NCBI GenBank assembly: GCA_036377075.1 | Contig: DASUZB010000037.1 | Location: 1-64,000 of the forward strand | DNA length: 64,000 nucleotides | Reading direction: 5' to 3' | DNA from: DASUZB01 sp036377075 | GTDB lineage: Bacteria; Actinomycetota; CALGFH01 | Shown here: piece after piece, positions 34,940-43,858 of the stretch | Layout of the letters: each line of letters starts with the position of its first letter | How positions within the stretch are numbered: the stretch's first letter is position 1 | The notes under the pieces: model-generated | The model's database searches: none | What the model saw: only the letters and a program-made list of their open reading frames with translations | What the model was told of the DNA's origin: nothing | Translations under genes and position numbers: made by a program

Positions 34940-36608
34940 CGGCGGCGCGGACGCCCGCTCCAGCCCGACCAGGGTCTCCTTCCTCGGGGGGCTCGGCGAG
35001 ATCGGGCGCAACTGCGCCGTGGTCGAGCTGGAGGGCGCCCGCCTGCTGATCGACTGCGGGCTGGCCTTCCCCGACGCCGACCAGCCGGGGGTCGACATCA
35101 TCCTGCCCGACTTCGCCTGGCTGGCGGACGAGCCCGAACGGGTCGTCGGGGTGGTGCTCACCCACGCCCACGAGGACCACATGGGCGCCCTGCCGTACTT
35201 CCTGCGCGACTTCGACGTGCCCGTCTACGGCACCCGGCTGTCGCTGGGCATGCTCTCCGCCAAGCTCGAGGAGCACGGCCTGGAGCCGTCGCTGGTCGAG
35301 GTCGCCGCCGGCGACCGCACCATCCTGGGCCCGTTCGACCTGGAGTTCTTCGCCGTGTCGCACTCCATCCCCGACGGGGTGGCGCTGGCGCTGCGCACCC
35401 CCGACGGCACCATCGTGCACACCGGCGACTTCAAGATGGACCTGACCCCGATCGACGGCCGCCCGACCGACCTCGGCGGCCTCGCCAGGCTCGCCGGCGA
35501 GGGCATCGACCTGTTGCTGGCCGACTCGACCAACGCCGACGTGCCCGGCTTCATCCCCTCCGAGGTGGAGGTCGGCAGGGCGCTCGGCGACATCCTCGAG
35601 CAGGCCGAGCGGCGTGTGGTGGTGGCCTGCTTCGCCAGCCACGTGCACCGCATGCAGCAGATCATGGACGGTGCCGCCCTGCAGGGCCGCAAGGTCGCCC
35701 TGGTCGGGCGCAGCATGCTGCGCAACGTCCGGGTGGCGCGGGAGCTCGGCTACCTGCGCGTCGCCGACGACCTGCTGATCCCGGTCGAGGACCTGAACGA
35801 CTGGCCGCCGGAGCGCACCGTGGTGCTGTGCACCGGCTCGCAGGGCGAGCCCTACTCGGCGCTCACCCTGATGGCCGGCCGCGACCACAAGTTCGTGCGC
35901 ATCGAGCCGGGCGACACCGTGGTGCTGTCCTCCTCGCTCATCCCCGGCAACGAGTCGGCCGTGTTCCGCACGATCAACGACCTCGCCAGGGCCGGCGCCG
36001 ACGTCTACCACAAGGGCAACGCCAAGGTGCACGTCTCCGGCCACGCCGCCCAGGGCGAGCTGACCCTGCTGCTCTCCACCCTGCGGCCGCGCTGGTTCGT
36101 GCCCGTCCACGGCGAGTACCGCCACCTGGCGCAGGCGGCCCGCCTCGCCGAGGCCTGCGGCGTCGCCCGCGACCACGTGGTCATCTGCGAGGATGGCAAC
36201 GTGGTCGAGCTGGACGGCGGCAAGCTGGAGCGGGCCGAGGACATCCCCGCCGGGGTGGTGTTCGTCGACGGGCTGGGCGTCGGCGACGTCGGCGACGCCG
36301 TCCTGCGCGACCGGCGCAAGCTCGGCGGCGAGGGCTTCGTCCACGTGGTGGTCACGGTGGAGGCGCAGAGCGGCAAGGTGCTCGCCGGCCCCGACATCGT
36401 CACCCGCGGCTTCGTCTACGAGCCGGAGTCGGGCGACCTCATCGAGGAGGCCCGTGTCCGGGTGCTCGCCGCGCTCGACCGGGTTGCCGCCGACGGCGTG
36501 ATCGACCCGATGATCCTCAAGCAGCAGATGCGACAGGCCGCCGCCAACCTGTTCAAGGAGCGCACCCAGCGGCGGCCGGTCATCATCCCGACGGTGATGG
36601 AGGTCTAG
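34926..36608 (+). CDS. rnj: Ribonuclease J
   Basis: Metallo-beta-lactamase/beta-CASP ribonuclease with 5'-3' exo- and endonuclease activity in RNA processing. The 560-residue protein has HAHEDH at residues 80-85, HTGDFKMD near 165, DSTNAD near 200 and the beta-CASP motif HVSGHA near 370. The C-terminal RNase J domain is complete. GTG at 34926 overlaps dapA; a second GTG at 34932 is equally possible. RNase Y is also encoded in the window, so both 5' pathways coexist. Confidence 0.96.
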   Translation: MPVADGGADARSSPTRVSFLGGLGEIGRNCAVVELEGARLLIDCGLAFPDADQPGVDIILPDFAWLADEPERVVGVVLTHAHEDHMGALPYFLRDFDVPVYGTRLSLGMLSAKLEEHGLEPSLVEVAAGDRTILGPFDLEFFAVSHSIPDGVALALRTPDGTIVHTGDFKMDLTPIDGRPTDLGGLARLAGEGIDLLLADSTNADVPGFIPSEVEVGRALGDILEQAERRVVVACFASHVHRMQQIMDGAALQGRKVALVGRSMLRNVRVARELGYLRVADDLLIPVEDLNDWPPERTVVLCTGSQGEPYSALTLMAGRDHKFVRIEPGDTVVLSSSLIPGNESAVFRTINDLARAGADVYHKGNAKVHVSGHAAQGELTLLLSTLRPRWFVPVHGEYRHLAQAARLAEACGVARDHVVICEDGNVVELDGGKLERAEDIPAGVVFVDGLGVGDVGDAVLRDRRKLGGEGFVHVVVTVEAQSGKVLAGPDIVTRGFVYEPESGDLIEEARVRVLAALDRVAADGVIDPMILKQQMRQAAANLFKERTQRRPVIIPTVMEV

Positions 36609-39065
36609 ATGGCGAAGGCCAAGGCCCGCAGCCGCAGCCGCTCGTCGAGCGGCAGGCGGCGCGCCCCGGCCAAGCGCCGTCCGGCGCCGCCCTCGCGGAC
36701 CCAGCGCATCGGGCAGGGCTCCCGCCAGGCGCTCTCGCCCCACAAGGGCGACATCCAGGGCGTCGTCCTGATCCTGCTGGGGGTGCTGTTCGCCCTCAGC
36801 GTCTGGGCGCACGACGGCGGCAGCGCCGGGCACTTCATCGAGCTGCTGCTGCGCGGGCTGTTCGGCTGGGGCGCCTACGCGGTGCCGCTGCTGGTCGCCG
36901 GCATCGGCCTGGCCCTGTTCCGCCGCGCCGCGGGCAAGGCCGGTGAGGCCGTCGGCGGCCGCGTCGCCATCGGCCTGACCGCCGTGCTGCTCGGCGGGCT
37001 CGGCCTGGTCCACCTGGCCAAGGGCGCGCCGCTCCGCACCGCCCCGGCGCTCGAGCTGCAGCACTCGGGCGGCCTGCTCGGCGCGGTCATGGCCGGGCCG
37101 CTGTCCCGCTTCCTCTCGCCCGCCGGGGCGGCCGCGGCGTTCGCCTGCGTCGCCTTCCTCGGTGTGCTGATCACCACCAGGACCTCGGTGGCCGCGGTCG
37201 GCCGCGGGCTCGCCGGCGCCACCAGGCTGCTGCGCTCCGCCGTCACGCCGCCGCCCGCCGGTACCACGCCGGCGGTCGAGCCCGCCTCCGCGCGCGCGAC
37301 CACCATGCCGGTCGGCCTGGACGAGCTGCCCGGCGAGCCCGAGGAGGCGCCGTCGAAGCGCCGCCGCCGCGGCAGCCGCACGCCCGAGCCGCCGCCCGCC
37401 GAGCCGGAGCCCGGGGCCGCGGCGGAGGCGGCGGAGGCGGCGGATGCCGCGGCGGAGGAGGCCCCGCCGCCGCCCAAGCGCCCCGCCACCATGCCGGCCG
37501 ACGCGCCGGGTGCCGGCGAGGCCACCCAGCTCGCCATGACCCTCAAGGCCGAGGCGGGCGGCGCCTACACCGTGCCGCCGCCGACGCTGCTGCGCCGCGG
37601 CCGCTCCCGCCCGGTGGACGAGCGCCGGCTCGACGAGACCGCCCAGGTCCTGGAGCGCACCCTCGACCAGTTCGAGGTCGACGCGCACGTCGCCCGCTAC
37701 ACCCGCGGGCCGACGGTGACCCGCTACGAGGTCGAGCTCGGCCCGGCCGTCAAGGTCGCCAGGGTGGTCGGCCTGTCGCACGACATCGCCTACGCGCTCG
37801 CCTCGCCCGACGTGCGCATCATCGCCCCGATCCCCGGCAAGTCGGCGATCGGCATCGAGGTCCCCAACCGCGACCGCGAGCTGGTCACCGTCGGCGACAT
37901 CTTCGACAGCCCGGCGATGCCGAGCGACGCCCACCCGTTGCGGGTCGCCCTCGGCAAGGACATCGGCGGCGAGCCGATCACCGCCAACCTGGCGGAGATG
38001 CCGCACGTGCTGATCGCCGGGGCCACCGGCGCCGGCAAGTCGGTCTGCCTCAACGTGCTGGTCACCAGCCTGCTGATGCGCAACTCGCCGGACCAGGTGC
38101 GGCTCATCCTGGTCGACCCCAAGCGGGTCGAGCTGACCCACTACGAGGGCGTGCCCCACCTGATCACCCAGGTGGTCACCCACCCCAAGCGGGCGGCCGA
38201 GGCGCTCAACTGGGCGGTCCGGGAGATGGAGCTGCGCCTGGAGACCCTGGCCCAGGCCGGCATGCGCAACCTGGCCGCCTACAACCAGGCGGCCGTCGAG
38301 GGCAAGCTGCCGCCGCTGCCCTCGGCCTCCCTCGACGGCGACGGCAAGCCGGACGGCGAGCGCAAGCGCCCGCCCCTGCCGTACATCGTGCTGGTGATCG
38401 ACGAGCTGGCCGACCTGATGATGATCGCCCCGCGCGAGGTCGAGGACGCCATCTGCCGCATCGCCCAGATGGCCAGGGCGGTCGGCATCCACCTGGTGGT
38501 GGCCACCCAGCGGCCCTCGGTCGACGTGGTCACCGGCCTGATCAAGGCGAACATCCCCAGCCGGATCGCCTTCATGGTCGCCAGCGCCCAGGACTCCCGC
38601 GTGATCCTCGACTCCGGCGGGGCGGACAAGCTGGTCGGCCTCGGCGACATGCTGTACCTGCCGGGCGGCACCTCCAAGCCACGCCGCATCCAGGGCGCCT
38701 TCATCACCGAGAAGGAGGTGGAGGCGGTGGTGGCCTACTGCAAGGCCCAGCAGCAGGCCGCCTACCAGCCCGGGGTGGTCGCCGAGGGGCGCCATGCCAG
38801 CGACGACGACGACGGCGACGAGGACCCCCTGCTCGACCAGGCGATGGACATCGTGGTCCGGTCCGGGCTCGGCTCCACCTCGATGCTGCAGTCGAAGATG
38901 AAGGTCGGCTTCTCCCGCGCCCGCCGCATCATGGACCAGCTCGAGGAGCGCGGCGTGGTCGGGCCGTCCGAGGGCTCCAAGCCGCGCGACGTGCTCATGA
39001 CCGTCGAGGAGCTCGACCAGCTCCGCAGCCGCGAGGCCGGCTACGGCGAGATCGTCGGCGAATAG
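36609..39065 (+). CDS. ftsK: DNA translocase FtsK
   Basis: Hexameric motor that moves chromosome ends across the division septum. The 818-residue protein has a basic N-tail, four membrane segments (about residues 48-66, 78-102, 115-137 and 174-195), and a Pro/Ala/Glu linker. The alpha/beta motor follows, with Walker A GATGAGKS near 471 and the Walker B strand LVIDELADLMM near 597. The C-terminal gamma winged helix is present (SMLQSKMKVGFSRARRIMDQ). ATG at 36609 abuts the rnj stop. It is shorter than Streptomyces FtsK mainly in the linker. Confidence 0.96.
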   Translation: MAKAKARSRSRSSSGRRRAPAKRRPAPPSRTQRIGQGSRQALSPHKGDIQGVVLILLGVLFALSVWAHDGGSAGHFIELLLRGLFGWGAYAVPLLVAGIGLALFRRAAGKAGEAVGGRVAIGLTAVLLGGLGLVHLAKGAPLRTAPALELQHSGGLLGAVMAGPLSRFLSPAGAAAAFACVAFLGVLITTRTSVAAVGRGLAGATRLLRSAVTPPPAGTTPAVEPASARATTMPVGLDELPGEPEEAPSKRRRRGSRTPEPPPAEPEPGAAAEAAEAADAAAEEAPPPPKRPATMPADAPGAGEATQLAMTLKAEAGGAYTVPPPTLLRRGRSRPVDERRLDETAQVLERTLDQFEVDAHVARYTRGPTVTRYEVELGPAVKVARVVGLSHDIAYALASPDVRIIAPIPGKSAIGIEVPNRDRELVTVGDIFDSPAMPSDAHPLRVALGKDIGGEPITANLAEMPHVLIAGATGAGKSVCLNVLVTSLLMRNSPDQVRLILVDPKRVELTHYEGVPHLITQVVTHPKRAAEALNWAVREMELRLETLAQAGMRNLAAYNQAAVEGKLPPLPSASLDGDGKPDGERKRPPLPYIVLVIDELADLMMIAPREVEDAICRIAQMARAVGIHLVVATQRPSVDVVTGLIKANIPSRIAFMVASAQDSRVILDSGGADKLVGLGDMLYLPGGTSKPRRIQGAFITEKEVEAVVAYCKAQQQAAYQPGVVAEGRHASDDDDGDEDPLLDQAMDIVVRSGLGSTSMLQSKMKVGFSRARRIMDQLEERGVVGPSEGSKPRDVLMTVEELDQLRSREAGYGEIVGE

Positions 39066-39111
39066 CCCGGAACCTTCCCCAGAATTCCCGCGTCCTACCT
39101 GGTGAAGGTCG

Positions 39112-39141
39112 TTGCCGCCCGGTTCGGCCGCTCACTAGAAT
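39112..39141 (+). promoter_or_regulatory. Promoter for the RodZ-like gene
   Basis: TTGCCG (39112-39117) and TAGAAT (39136-39141) are 18 bp apart, a good match to a housekeeping promoter, about 80 bp before the predicted start. Confidence 0.6.
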
Positions 39142-39220
39142 CGCAGCTGACCACGTTCCGGCTTGCCCGCTTTATCCCCGACAAGCCGGCCAGTCCGAGC
39201 ATGCAGAGGGGTGTCGACCG

Positions 39221-39970
39221 CTGAGCTCCACGATCGGTGAGGCGCTGCGCTCGGCCAGGAAGGCGCAGGGCAAGTCCATCCAGGACGCCGCCTCAGCCAC
39301 CCATATCCGGTCGAGCTACCTCGAAGCCCTCGAATCCGAGCGGTTCGAGGACCTCGGCGGCCACGTCTACGCCAAGGGGTTCCTGCGCTCCTACGCCGGC
39401 TGGCTCGGCATCGACCCAGCGCCGCTGGTCGAGGAGTACCGCGAGCGCGAGCGGGCGGAGGTCAAGGTGGTGGAGCGGGTGCCGGCCGGGATCGGCAACC
39501 TCGGCTACCGCCAGCGCAGCCCCAACTGGCTGGCGGTCGGGCTGGTCGCCGCCGGCATCGTGCTGCTCGCCGTCCTCTACCGGCTGGTCGCGCCGAGCGG
39601 CGCGGACCGCAACGACCCCGGCCTGCTCGCCCGCGCGCCGGCCGCGACCGCGACCACCGCCCCGACCACCGCCTCGACCACCCCGCCGAGCACCACCAGC
39701 CCGGCCGCGGCCGAGGGGGTCAAGCTGGTGCTGCGCTACCTCGCCCCCTCGTGGACGGTGGTCGAGGCCGACGGCAAGGTGGTCTTCCGCGGCACCCCGT
39801 CAGCCAGCGAGCAGCGGACCTTCCGCGCCGACCGGCTCATCAAGCTCACCCTCGGCAACGCCGGCGGCGTCCAGCTCACCGTCAACGGTCACAAGGTCGG
39901 CCTCGCCGGCAACTCGGGCAGCATCCTGCACCGCACGTTCAAGCCCGGCGCGCCGCCCGCCGGGCAGTAG
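39221..39970 (+). CDS. RodZ-like helix-turn-helix membrane protein (non-standard start)
   Basis: About 249 residues: an N-terminal HTH_25 domain (TIGEALRSARKAQGKSIQ, then SSYLEALESERFEDLGG), a membrane segment near residue 108-125 (LAVGLVAAGIVLLAVLYRL), a Thr/Pro-rich linker and a DUF4115-type C-terminus. This is the RodZ layout, linked to cell-shape and cytoskeletal anchoring. No ATG, GTG or TTG exists before the HTH in this frame: CTG at 39221, 10 nt after AGAGGGG, is the best candidate. GTG at 39211 is out of frame, so a one-base sequence error is possible. Confidence 0.8.
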   Translation: MSSTIGEALRSARKAQGKSIQDAASATHIRSSYLEALESERFEDLGGHVYAKGFLRSYAGWLGIDPAPLVEEYRERERAEVKVVERVPAGIGNLGYRQRSPNWLAVGLVAAGIVLLAVLYRLVAPSGADRNDPGLLARAPAATATTAPTTASTTPPSTTSPAAAEGVKLVLRYLAPSWTVVEADGKVVFRGTPSASEQRTFRADRLIKLTLGNAGGVQLTVNGHKVGLAGNSGSILHRTFKPGAPPAGQ

Positions 39971-40027
39971 CTCCCGCCCCGTCGCCCGGGTAGCCGAGGG
40001 TCCAGGGGCTCGAGAGCGAGGCCCCGC

Positions 40028-40049
40028 CCAGGTGGCGGGTGCCACCTGG
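40028..40049 (+). terminator. Perfect 9-bp hairpin after the RodZ-like gene
   Basis: CCAGGTGGC pairs with GCCACCTGG around a GGGT loop, 57 bp after the stop and before the nitrile hydratase promoter. No T-tract follows. Confidence 0.6.
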
Positions 40050-40087
40050 AGCCGAGCGGTAGCCCCGGTGAATGAGGAACCGGGTGC

Positions 40088-40093
40088 TATCCT
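40088..40093 (+). promoter_or_regulatory. Extended -10 for the nitrile hydratase operon
   Basis: TGC TATCCT, an extended -10, lies eight bases before the ATG of nthB, giving a leaderless or very short leader. Confidence 0.5.
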
Positions 40094-40101
40094 CGGCCGG
40101 C

Positions 40102-40818
40102 ATGGACGGCATCCATGACCTGGGGGGCATGCACGGCTTCGGTGCCGTGGTCACGCCCGGCGGCGACGCGCCCTACCACGAGCGCTGGGAGGCGCGCGTG
40201 TTCGCCCTCCACGTGCTCGCCGGCGTGGAGGGCCTCACCGGGCGGCCGGGCGGCCGCGCCACCCGCGAGCGGATGCCCCCGGCGGAGTACCTCGCCGCCT
40301 CCTACTACGAGCGCTGGCTCTGGAGCGCCGAGCGGGGCCTCGAGCGCACGGGGACCGTCCAGCCCGGCGAGGTCGAGCGGATGATGGAACGCCTCGCCGC
40401 CGGCGAGCCCGCGCCGCGCCGCGACGACCCGGCCCAGGCCAGGCGCGCCGTGGCCGAGCTGCGCCGCGGCTACCCGGCCGAGCCGGTGGGGGCGGCCCGC
40501 TTCGCCCCCGGCGACCGCGTGCGCGTGCGCCGCATGCGCCCGACCGGCCACACCCGCTGCCCGCGCTACGTGCGCGGCGCCGTCGGCGAGGTGGCGCGGG
40601 TCCACTTCGCCGACCGCCTGCCCGACCTTGCGGTCCACGGCGAGCGGGTGGCGCCGGAGGCGGTCTACGCCGTCCGTTTCCGCTCCGACGAGCTGTGGGG
40701 CCGGGGACCGGAGCCGCCCTGGACGGTCTCGGTCGACCTGTGGGAGAGCTACCTGGAGGCGCCGGGGGCGGACCATCCCGCCCCGCCCGGGCGTTCGGCC
40801 CAGGAAGGAGCCCGGTGA
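40102..40818 (+). CDS. nthB: Nitrile hydratase beta subunit
   Basis: Structural subunit of nitrile hydratase, which hydrates nitriles to amides. The 238-residue protein starts MDGIHDLGGMHGFG, the family hallmark, followed by HERWEARVFAL and the C-terminal SH3-like domain (FAPGDRVRVRR, then TRCPRYVRGAVGEV). The gene order beta-alpha-activator is that of cobalt-type enzymes. Its stop overlaps the GTG of nthA. Confidence 0.96.
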   Translation: MDGIHDLGGMHGFGAVVTPGGDAPYHERWEARVFALHVLAGVEGLTGRPGGRATRERMPPAEYLAASYYERWLWSAERGLERTGTVQPGEVERMMERLAAGEPAPRRDDPAQARRAVAELRRGYPAEPVGAARFAPGDRVRVRRMRPTGHTRCPRYVRGAVGEVARVHFADRLPDLAVHGERVAPEAVYAVRFRSDELWGRGPEPPWTVSVDLWESYLEAPGADHPAPPGRSAQEGAR

Positions 40819-41438
40819 GCCAGGACCACGCGCCAGGCACCCACCACCCGCGCCCGGCCGGCGACGTCGAGCTGCGCGCCCGCGCGCTGGAGGCCCTGCT
40901 GGTCGAGAAGGGCCTGGTGGCCACGGACGCGGTCGACGCGGTGATCGAGCTGTACGAGCACGAGGTCGGCCCGCACAACGGCGCCAGGGTGGTGGCGCGC
41001 GCCTGGGTCGACCCCGCCTACCACCGGCGGCTGCTGGCCGACGGCACCAGCGCGGTCGCCGAGCTCGGCATCGCCGGCGCGGAGGGCGACAACCTCGTTG
41101 CCGTGGCCAACACCCCCACGGTCCACAACGTGATCGTCTGCACGCTCTGCTCCTGCTACCCCTGGCCGCTGCTCGGCCTGCCGCCGGCCTGGTACAAGAG
41201 CCTGCCCTACCGCGCCCGGGTGGTGGCCGAGCCCCGGGCGGTGCTGGGCGAGTTCGGCCTGGAGCTGCCCGACGACGTCGAGGTACGCGTCTGGGACTCC
41301 AGCGCCGAGGTCCGCTACCTGGTCGTGCCGCAGCGGCCGGCCGGCACCGAGGGCTGGGACGAGCAGCGGCTGGCCTCGCTGGTCACCCGCGACTGCATGG
41401 TCGGCACGGCGGTCCCGCGCGTGCCGGCGGCCACGTGA
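40815..41438 (+). CDS. nthA: Nitrile hydratase alpha subunit, cobalt type
   Basis: Catalytic metal-binding subunit. The 207-residue protein has the claw motif VCTLCSC with Cys109, Cys112 and Cys114; a Thr after the first Cys marks the cobalt type (iron enzymes have Ser). The Cys residues are normally oxidised after translation to sulfinic and sulfenic acids. YPWPLLGLPPAWYK follows as in the family. GTG at 40815 overlaps the nthB stop and has a strong AGGAAGGAG site. Confidence 0.97.
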   Translation: MSQDHAPGTHHPRPAGDVELRARALEALLVEKGLVATDAVDAVIELYEHEVGPHNGARVVARAWVDPAYHRRLLADGTSAVAELGIAGAEGDNLVAVANTPTVHNVIVCTLCSCYPWPLLGLPPAWYKSLPYRARVVAEPRAVLGEFGLELPDDVEVRVWDSSAEVRYLVVPQRPAGTEGWDEQRLASLVTRDCMVGTAVPRVPAAT

Positions 41439-41752
41439 CCACCGGCGCCGCCGGGGCCAGCGTGCCGCCGCCAGCCGGCACCGCGGCCGAGGCCGTCCTC
41501 GCCGGCCACGCCCCGCTCCCACGCGACGAGGGCCAGCTGGTCTTCGAGGCACCCTGGCAGGGTCGCGCGTTCGCCATGGGCGTGGTCGCGTGCGAGCGCG
41601 CCGGCGCCTCCTGGGAGGAGTTCCGCGTCCAGCTGGTCGCCGCCATCCGCCGCCGCCCGCCGCGGCCGGGCGAGTCGGCCGCGACCGCCTACTACGCCGC
41701 CTGGCTCGACGCCCTCGAAGCCCTGCTCGCCGAGCGTGGCCTCCTGCCGTAG
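41435..41752 (+). CDS. Nitrile hydratase accessory/activator protein
   Basis: 105-residue protein related to the N-terminal part of the beta subunit: LVFEAPWQGRAFAMGVVACE and AAYYAAWLDALEALL resemble the subunit-swapping chaperones (P14K/NhlE type) that deliver cobalt and oxidised alpha subunit. GTG at 41435 overlaps the nthA stop, so the three genes form one coupled operon. No nitrilase, amidase or cobalt transporter is adjacent. Confidence 0.88.
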   Translation: MTTGAAGASVPPPAGTAAEAVLAGHAPLPRDEGQLVFEAPWQGRAFAMGVVACERAGASWEEFRVQLVAAIRRRPPRPGESAATAYYAAWLDALEALLAERGLLP

Positions 41753-41755
41753 CCT
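41750..41755 (+). promoter_or_regulatory. -10 element for the hydroxybutyrate dehydrogenase-like gene
   Basis: TAGCCT, which includes the stop codon of the activator gene, is seven bases before the ATG at 41763. A separate leaderless transcript is possible besides readthrough from the operon. Confidence 0.4.
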
Positions 41756-41762
41756 GTCGGGC

Positions 41763-42542
41763 ATGGACGCCAAACTGGACCTTCAAGGCACGGTCGAGGT
41801 CGACCTCGCCGGCCGCACCGCCCTGGTCACCGGCGCGGCCAGTGGCATCGGCCGGGCTTGTGCCCGCCGCCTGGCCGCCGCCGGCGCGAAGGCGCTGGTG
41901 GTGGACAGGGACGCGGACGGGGTCCGGCAGGTCGCCGACGAGGTCGGCGGCAGCGCGCGGGTGGTGGACCTGACCGACCTGGACGCCGTCGACGAGCTCG
42001 ACGGCGCCCTCGACGTGGTCGTCAACAACGCCGGCTTCCAGCACGTCGCCCCGCTGCAGGAGTTCCCCCCGGAGACCTTCTCGCAGATCCTCAAGGTGAT
42101 GGTGGAGGCGCCGTTCCGCATCGTCCGCCGCGCCCTGCCGCACATGTACGAGCGGGGCTGGGGGCGGGTCGTGAACATCTCCTCGGTGCACGGCCTGCGC
42201 GCCTCCCCGTACAAGGCGGCCTACGTCACCGCCAAGCACGGCCTCGAGGGGCTGTCCAAGGTGATCGCCCTCGAGGGCGCCGCCCACGGCGTCACCTCCA
42301 ACTGCGTCAACCCGGCCTACGTGCGCACCCCCCTGGTCGAGCAGCAGATCGCCGACCAGGCGGCGGCGCACGGCATCGGCGAGGACGAGGTGCTCGAGCG
42401 GATCATGCTCACCCCGGTCGCGATCAAGCGGCTGGTCGAGCCCGAGGAGGTCGCCGAGCTCGTCGCCTACCTGTGCTCCCCGGCGGCGTCGTTCGTCACC
42501 GGCGCCTCGATCGTGATGGACGGCGGCTGGAGCGCGCACTGA
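41763..42542 (+). CDS. 3-hydroxybutyrate dehydrogenase-like SDR
   Basis: 259-residue classical short-chain dehydrogenase: GAASGIGRA for NAD binding near residue 25, NNAG near 84, catalytic Ser in ISSVHG and Tyr/Lys in YVTAKHG near 155. The sequence NPAYVRTPLVEQQI followed by the late insertion is typical of D-3-hydroxybutyrate dehydrogenases, which interconvert 3-hydroxybutyrate and acetoacetate. It lies 10 bp after the nitrile hydratase activator gene. The substrate assignment is by similarity only. Confidence 0.85.
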   Translation: MDAKLDLQGTVEVDLAGRTALVTGAASGIGRACARRLAAAGAKALVVDRDADGVRQVADEVGGSARVVDLTDLDAVDELDGALDVVVNNAGFQHVAPLQEFPPETFSQILKVMVEAPFRIVRRALPHMYERGWGRVVNISSVHGLRASPYKAAYVTAKHGLEGLSKVIALEGAAHGVTSNCVNPAYVRTPLVEQQIADQAAAHGIGEDEVLERIMLTPVAIKRLVEPEEVAELVAYLCSPAASFVTGASIVMDGGWSAH

Positions 42543-42667
42543 CCCCGACGCCCGGCACGGCCACGTAGCGGTCGCCCAGGGTGGCGCCGGCCCCTCAACC
42601 AGGCTCGCCGACCGGTCGATCCACCAAAGGGGCCGCCCGGCGGGGGCGGCGACGAGGATGGTGCCGC

Positions 42668-43843
42668 TTGGCTGCTGACGTGGGCACGCAGGGGCTCGAC
42701 AAGACCGTCGAGGAGGCGACGGCGCTGCTGGACACCCTGCTCGGCGCCGCGCCGGTCGGCTTCGGGATGGTCGACACCGAGCTGCGCTACGTGCGCGTCA
42801 ACCCGACGCTGGCGGCGATCAACGGGGTCCCGGCCGAGGCCCACCTGGGCCGCCGGCCCACCGAGGTGCTGCGACCCGTCGAGCTCGCCGCGCAGGCCGA
42901 AGCGATGCTCCGCCACGTCCTCGACAGCGGCGAGCCAGCCCTCGACCTGGCGCTCAGCGGCGAGACGCCCGACCGGCCCGGCGTCGAACGGCACTGGACG
43001 GGCGGCTTCTACCCGGTCCGCTCGAAGGACGGGCGGCTGCTCGGCGTCGCCGTGATGGTCACCGAGGTCACCGAGCACGTGCGCATGGCGCAGGCGCTGC
43101 GGGAGAGCAACAACACGCTGCGAGTCACCCGCGCCGAGCTGGAACGCCGCGCCGCCGAGCTGGAGCGCTCCAACGCCGAGCTCGAGCAGTTCGCCTACGC
43201 CGCCTCCCACGACCTGCGCGAGCCGCTGCGCGCCATCGCCGGCTACGGCAAGCTCCTCGAGCGGCGCCTCGGCGACACGCTGGACGAGCAGAGCCGCGAG
43301 CTGCTCGACTACGCCCTCGACGGGGCGGCACGCCTGCAGACGCTGATCGACGACCTGCTCGCCTATGCCAGGGCCAGCTACCGGCCGCTGCAGCGCGGCC
43401 CGGTCGCGCTCGACGGGCTGGTCGAGCAGTGCCTGCGGCGGCTCGCCCCGGCGATCGACGACAGCGGCGCCGAGCTCCACGTCGGCGAGCTGCCGACCGT
43501 CGACGGCGACGAGACCCAGCTCTGCCAGCTGATCCAGAACCTGGTCTCCAACGCGCTGAAGTTCTGCGAGCGGACCCCCGACGTCACCGTGACCGCCGCC
43601 CGCGAGGCGGGCGCCTGGCGCATCGACGTGGCCGACAACGGCGTCGGCATCCCTCCCGGCCAGGCCGACCGGGTCTTCGAGATGTTCAGCCGACTGCACA
43701 GCCACCGCTACCCGGGCACCGGCATCGGCCTGGCCCTGTGCCGCCGCATCCTCGAACGACACGGTGGCCGCATCTGGCACGAGCCCGTCCCTTCCGGTGG
43801 GACCGTCTTCCACTTCACCTTGCCCGACCAGGCAGGACCCTGA
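42668..43843 (+). CDS. PAS-domain sensor histidine kinase
   Basis: 391 residues, no membrane segments. A PAS domain (about residues 18-135) is followed by a short coiled coil (LERRAAELERSNAELEQ), the HisKA domain with the phospho-His181 in YAASHDLREPLR, and an HATPase domain with NLVSNALKFCE, DNGVGIP and GTGIGLALC. The layout matches phytochrome-like cytosolic kinases. TTG at 42668 follows a GAGGAT site; an in-frame GTG at 42581 and GTG at 42680 are alternatives. No response regulator is adjacent; the orphan receiver at 8.4 kb is a possible but unproven partner. Confidence 0.88.
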   Translation: MAADVGTQGLDKTVEEATALLDTLLGAAPVGFGMVDTELRYVRVNPTLAAINGVPAEAHLGRRPTEVLRPVELAAQAEAMLRHVLDSGEPALDLALSGETPDRPGVERHWTGGFYPVRSKDGRLLGVAVMVTEVTEHVRMAQALRESNNTLRVTRAELERRAAELERSNAELEQFAYAASHDLREPLRAIAGYGKLLERRLGDTLDEQSRELLDYALDGAARLQTLIDDLLAYARASYRPLQRGPVALDGLVEQCLRRLAPAIDDSGAELHVGELPTVDGDETQLCQLIQNLVSNALKFCERTPDVTVTAAREAGAWRIDVADNGVGIPPGQADRVFEMFSRLHSHRYPGTGIGLALCRRILERHGGRIWHEPVPSGGTVFHFTLPDQAGP

Positions 43844-43858
43844 CCCGCCGGGCCGGCG

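Noticed and set aside
34800..38795. Very long minus-strand open frame (over 1300 codons) opposite rnj and ftsK
   Set aside because: It is the mirror of GC-biased codons of the plus-strand genes; the product is low-complexity His/Gly/Arg/Val text without any domain, and rnj and ftsK are complete.
42581..42667. Longer start of the histidine kinase at GTG 42581
   Set aside because: The extra 29 residues are Arg/Gly-rich, and a GAGGAT ribosome site points to the TTG at 42668.
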